Assembly: GCA_029721515.1 (NCBI GenBank)
Contig: CM056567.1
Span: 21,374,731 to 21,438,730, forward strand
Reading direction: 5' to 3'
Source: Synanceia verrucosa
Taxonomy: Eukaryota > Chordata > Actinopteri > Perciformes > Synanceiidae
DNA: 64,000 nt
Positions 62,352 to 64,000 of this stretch are shown in pieces; the first letter of the stretch is position 1; each line of letters opens with the position of its first letter. The translations under genes were made by a program, and so were the position numbers. A model generated the notes under the pieces. It ran no database searches. It saw only the letters and a list, made by a program, of their open reading frames with translations, and was not told where the DNA came from.

Positions 62352-62492
62352 TCGCCACAGTGCAGACCTGTCAGTGGGGTTGTCCTGTGCAGTGGGCTGA
62401 TCCCAGGACAGCAGTGGCTAGAGAAGTTCAGGTTTTGCTTTCACCTCTGCACTGTTGGTTGCTGAATGGTGTCAATGAGGCCTGGCACAGTC
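62352..62492 (+). ncRNA. Candidate H/ACA snoRNA in intron 1
   Basis: H box AGAGAA lies at 62420-62425 and ACA at 62487-62489 with 3 nt after it. The 3' hairpin has lower stem CAGG/CCTG (62429-62432 with 62481-62484) and upper stem CACC/GGTG (62442-62445 with 62468-62471). The upper stem is 15 nt from ACA, as the family requires. The 5' hairpin closes with GCCAC/GTGGC and has a long inner stem (GTTGTCCTG with CAGGACAGC), but its pocket is not canonical. The 3' end is 73 nt before the exon 2 acceptor. Target not determined. Confidence 0.45.
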
Positions 62493-62813
62493 ACCCTCTG
62501 CTTACTGCTTTAGAGATGCATGATATGCAAATAAATAACATTACATCCCACCCTCTGTTTTTCAGGATATGACCTCATTGCTGAATGTGATGGAGAGGGG
62601 TGTTCTCCTGTGCTGCCCCTCTGGGACATGAGGTCAGTTAAGTGTGGTATTCAGTCAAGCTCTGATTTTGAGTTTGTTCCCCCCCAAGTACTATGAGAGC
62701 CTGGTTTTCTCCAGAGATGATTCTTCAAATCAGTCTTGTCCTGCACAATTTTACAGCTGTAGTAGTAAAATGCTCATTACTGTTGGTACTTGTGAATTTT
62801 GCCACTGGTTTGT

Positions 62814-62940
62814 CGGCACAGTATGAGTTCTGGTCCTGTCAGGTGGGCTGGAGAGCTCTTACAGTGCACAGAGCAATTCATTCTCTTGCAACCCACTGCT
62901 GCTGACACGGTAGCAGTGTTACTAATGGGAATGGACAGCC
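62814..62940 (+). ncRNA. Candidate H/ACA snoRNA in intron 2
   Basis: The 5' hairpin has lower stem GCAC/GTGC and upper stem GAGTTCT/AGAGCTC with one G-U. H box AGAGCA is at 62870-62875. The 3' hairpin has lower stem CATTC/GAATG (62879-62883 with 62929-62933) and upper stem CACTGCT/AGCAGTG (62894-62900 with 62912-62918), leaving two pocket strands. ACA is at 62935-62937, 16 nt from the upper stem and 3 nt from the end. The 3' end is 70 nt before the exon 3 acceptor. It has the full architecture of an H/ACA RNA; the target uridine was not determined. Confidence 0.62.
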
Positions 62941-63102
62941 ATTTATTTAAAGGAAAAAAAAGTTTGCTTTTTAATGCCAGTGAATTTAACCAGTCATGTG
63001 TCTGTTGCAGGAACTGGGAACAGAACAAATCAAAACCCAACAATGAGTCCTCATTGAGGCCAGTTAGGTGAGTTGTGCAGAACAGCTTTTCTGTGTCATC
63101 GG

Positions 63103-63170
63103 TATCATGATGATTGGCTAAATATGTTCAACTGCTCTGAACTGTGAGTGACAGCTGCCTCTCTGAACAA
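63103..63170 (+). ncRNA. Candidate C/D snoRNA in intron 3
   Basis: C box ATGATGA is at 63107-63113. CTGA motifs at 63137-63140 (D') and 63163-63166 (D) follow. Directly before D' the 13 nt ATGTTCAACTGCT (63124-63136) are, from memory of the vertebrate 28S rRNA, perfectly complementary to AGCAGUUGAACAU. The rule of five would point to the G of CAG in that site. Weak points are that no closing terminal stem is evident and C' is imperfect. D is about 76 nt from the next acceptor, a normal distance for these RNAs. Confidence 0.4.
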
Positions 63171-63365
63171 CATGCTGCTGTGATGAGTGGAGTATGTGGT
63201 TGGTTTTGGAGCACATGGTCACCTTTGTTCTGTCACCTGCAGGTTTCCAGATCGCTTTGGCCTTCAGCACTAACGCTGCACTACGTAAGTACAGCTTGAC
63301 GAAACAAAACATAAACCTCTTGTTGAAGTGAAAGTATCCAGAATCAGACAGTTGAGTAGATAATG

Positions 63366-63505
63366 ACAGCACTGTATGGTATCTGCATCCAGCTGGTTCA
63401 TCAGCTGGTTTGTTCTTAAGTCAGTGCTAGACCAAGTCAACATCTGGCATCGTTGGTCTCCATGCCTCTTGTGTTTGGAGTCCTGGTATATTTGTTGAAA
63501 CACGC
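63366..63505 (+). ncRNA. Candidate H/ACA snoRNA in intron 4
   Basis: The 5' hairpin has perfect lower stem AGCACTG/CAGTGCT (63368-63374 with 63422-63428) and perfect upper stem CCAGCTG/CAGCTGG (63389-63395 with 63402-63408). H box AGACCA follows at once (63429-63434). The 3' hairpin has lower stem TCAACA/TGTTGA (63437-63442 with 63493-63498) and upper stem GG-CTCCA/TGGAG-CC. ACA is at 63500-63502, 16 nt from the upper stem, with 3 nt after it. It is the most textbook-like of the set. Its 3' end lies only about 21 nt before the acceptor at 63526, so that acceptor may be unused in favour of 63788. Confidence 0.68.
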
Positions 63506-64000
63506 TCATCCTCTTTGATCCTGCAGCTCGTACTCAAAGATAACACCAGGAGCTGTCTTTTCTATCTGCTAGTTTGTAGTGCTGACTGAAAAGTGAGGGT
63601 GTGCACACTTTGTCCTAATGCTGATTCCAGTAACTGAACTAATCAGGGATGGTCTTTTTAGTTAGGTCTTGACTTAATGTAAGGTAATGAGGCTGTCATC
63701 AGTTCTTAGTATTTGCTAAAAGAGAACCAAATGTGTTAAGTAAATGCCTTTTTATAGTATAACCCACACACTGTCTGGCTTGTTGCAGGTTTCTGCTGCA
63801 GCAGGAAGTCGTCATCACAGACTTCAGCAGCGGTGAGTGAACTGAAAGGTGTGCAGACCCTGGATCAGTGACGGTGACGCTGAGGTCTATCCCGACTGGC
63901 TTTTAACTGTAGGGCTGTGTCGTTGGAAATGCCTCACAGAGTAAATCTGTGGTTTCGCTTTACCCACGTGTTCACTGCCCATGAGCATTGTGGGATATTT

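Larger units (their letters stand above)
61621..63832 (+). ncRNA. Candidate snoRNA host gene (5' part; continues beyond the window)
   Basis: Short putative exons with good splice sites run 61621-61670 (donor GTAAAT), 62566-62632 (GTCAGT), 63011-63067 (GTGAGT), 63243-63284 (GTAAGT) and 63789-63832 (GTGAGT). A possible extra exon lies at 63527-63592. Exons are 40-70 nt. Introns are a few hundred bases and each of the first four carries one snoRNA-like sequence, listed separately. This one-snoRNA-per-intron layout behind a pyrimidine-rich start is the hallmark of snoRNA host genes. As an alternative, an ATG at 61598 and the first four exons give a frame of 75 codons (starting MFAAAPRGLL, stop at 63271). 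It matches no protein I know, and if transcription starts at 61621 that ATG is outside the RNA. The gene continues past 64000. Confidence 0.55.

Noticed and set aside
61598..63273. 75-codon spliced frame in the right-end gene (MFAAAPRGLL...)
   Set aside because: Matches no family I know, and its ATG overlaps the TATA region upstream of the likely start. Kept only as an alternative to the non-coding reading.
63593..63788. A fifth snoRNA in the intron before 63789
   Set aside because: Only scattered short stems; no convincing H/ACA or C/D boxes.
63833..64000. Start of another snoRNA at the window edge
   Set aside because: There is a hairpin (agacc ... ggtct near 63857-63887), but the sequence is cut and the H-like box lies inside a hairpin, so it cannot be judged.

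Overview
The window is a piece of a teleost fish chromosome. The evidence is vertebrate intron-exon genes with teleost-like proteins, plus fish-typical Tc1/mariner, hAT and tRNA-headed SINE repeats. Four protein genes can be rebuilt exon by exon with all splice phases closing. They are pex11b (minus, 1758-7824, 256 aa), smad4 (minus, coding 23368-38602, 602 aa, with probable 5' UTR exons up to about 48 kb), snapin (minus, 51702-53936, 129 aa) and chtop (plus, 55611-59248, 247 aa). Snapin and chtop are head to head. The far left (about 175-495) may hold the last exon of another plus-strand gene converging on pex11b.

Layout: 1-8.4 kb is pex11b with several dead Tc1-type transposons in its introns. 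8.4-8.87 kb holds a Tc1 end and a LINE reverse-transcriptase fragment. 8.87-17.82 kb is one uninterrupted 8.95-kb minisatellite of 20-22 bp units with a superimposed period of about 1.1 kb. 18-23 kb is gene-poor and repeat-bearing. 23.4-48.2 kb is smad4, whose introns carry nested hAT elements, SINEs, a tRNA-Glu gene, a tRNA-Lys-like gene and an exact 552-bp tandem duplication. 51.7-59.3 kb is the snapin/chtop pair. 59.3-61.4 kb is chtop 3' UTR and a duplicated piece of chtop intron, one copy of which received a SINE with an 11-bp target duplication.

The right end (61.6-64 kb) is the most interesting part. A TATA box and pyrimidine-rich start lead into a chain of very short exons with little coding content. 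Four consecutive introns each contain one snoRNA-like sequence (three H/ACA type, one C/D type with a 13-nt match to 28S rRNA). This looks like a snoRNA host gene cut off by the window edge.

The protein genes have unrelated cell roles: peroxisome division, TGF-beta/BMP signalling, lysosome/vesicle positioning and mRNA export. They are neighbours rather than a pathway. In humans PEX11B, SNAPIN and CHTOP lie on 1q21 while SMAD4 lies on 18q21, so smad4 between them is a lineage-specific arrangement. All calls come from reading the sequence; no database search was run.
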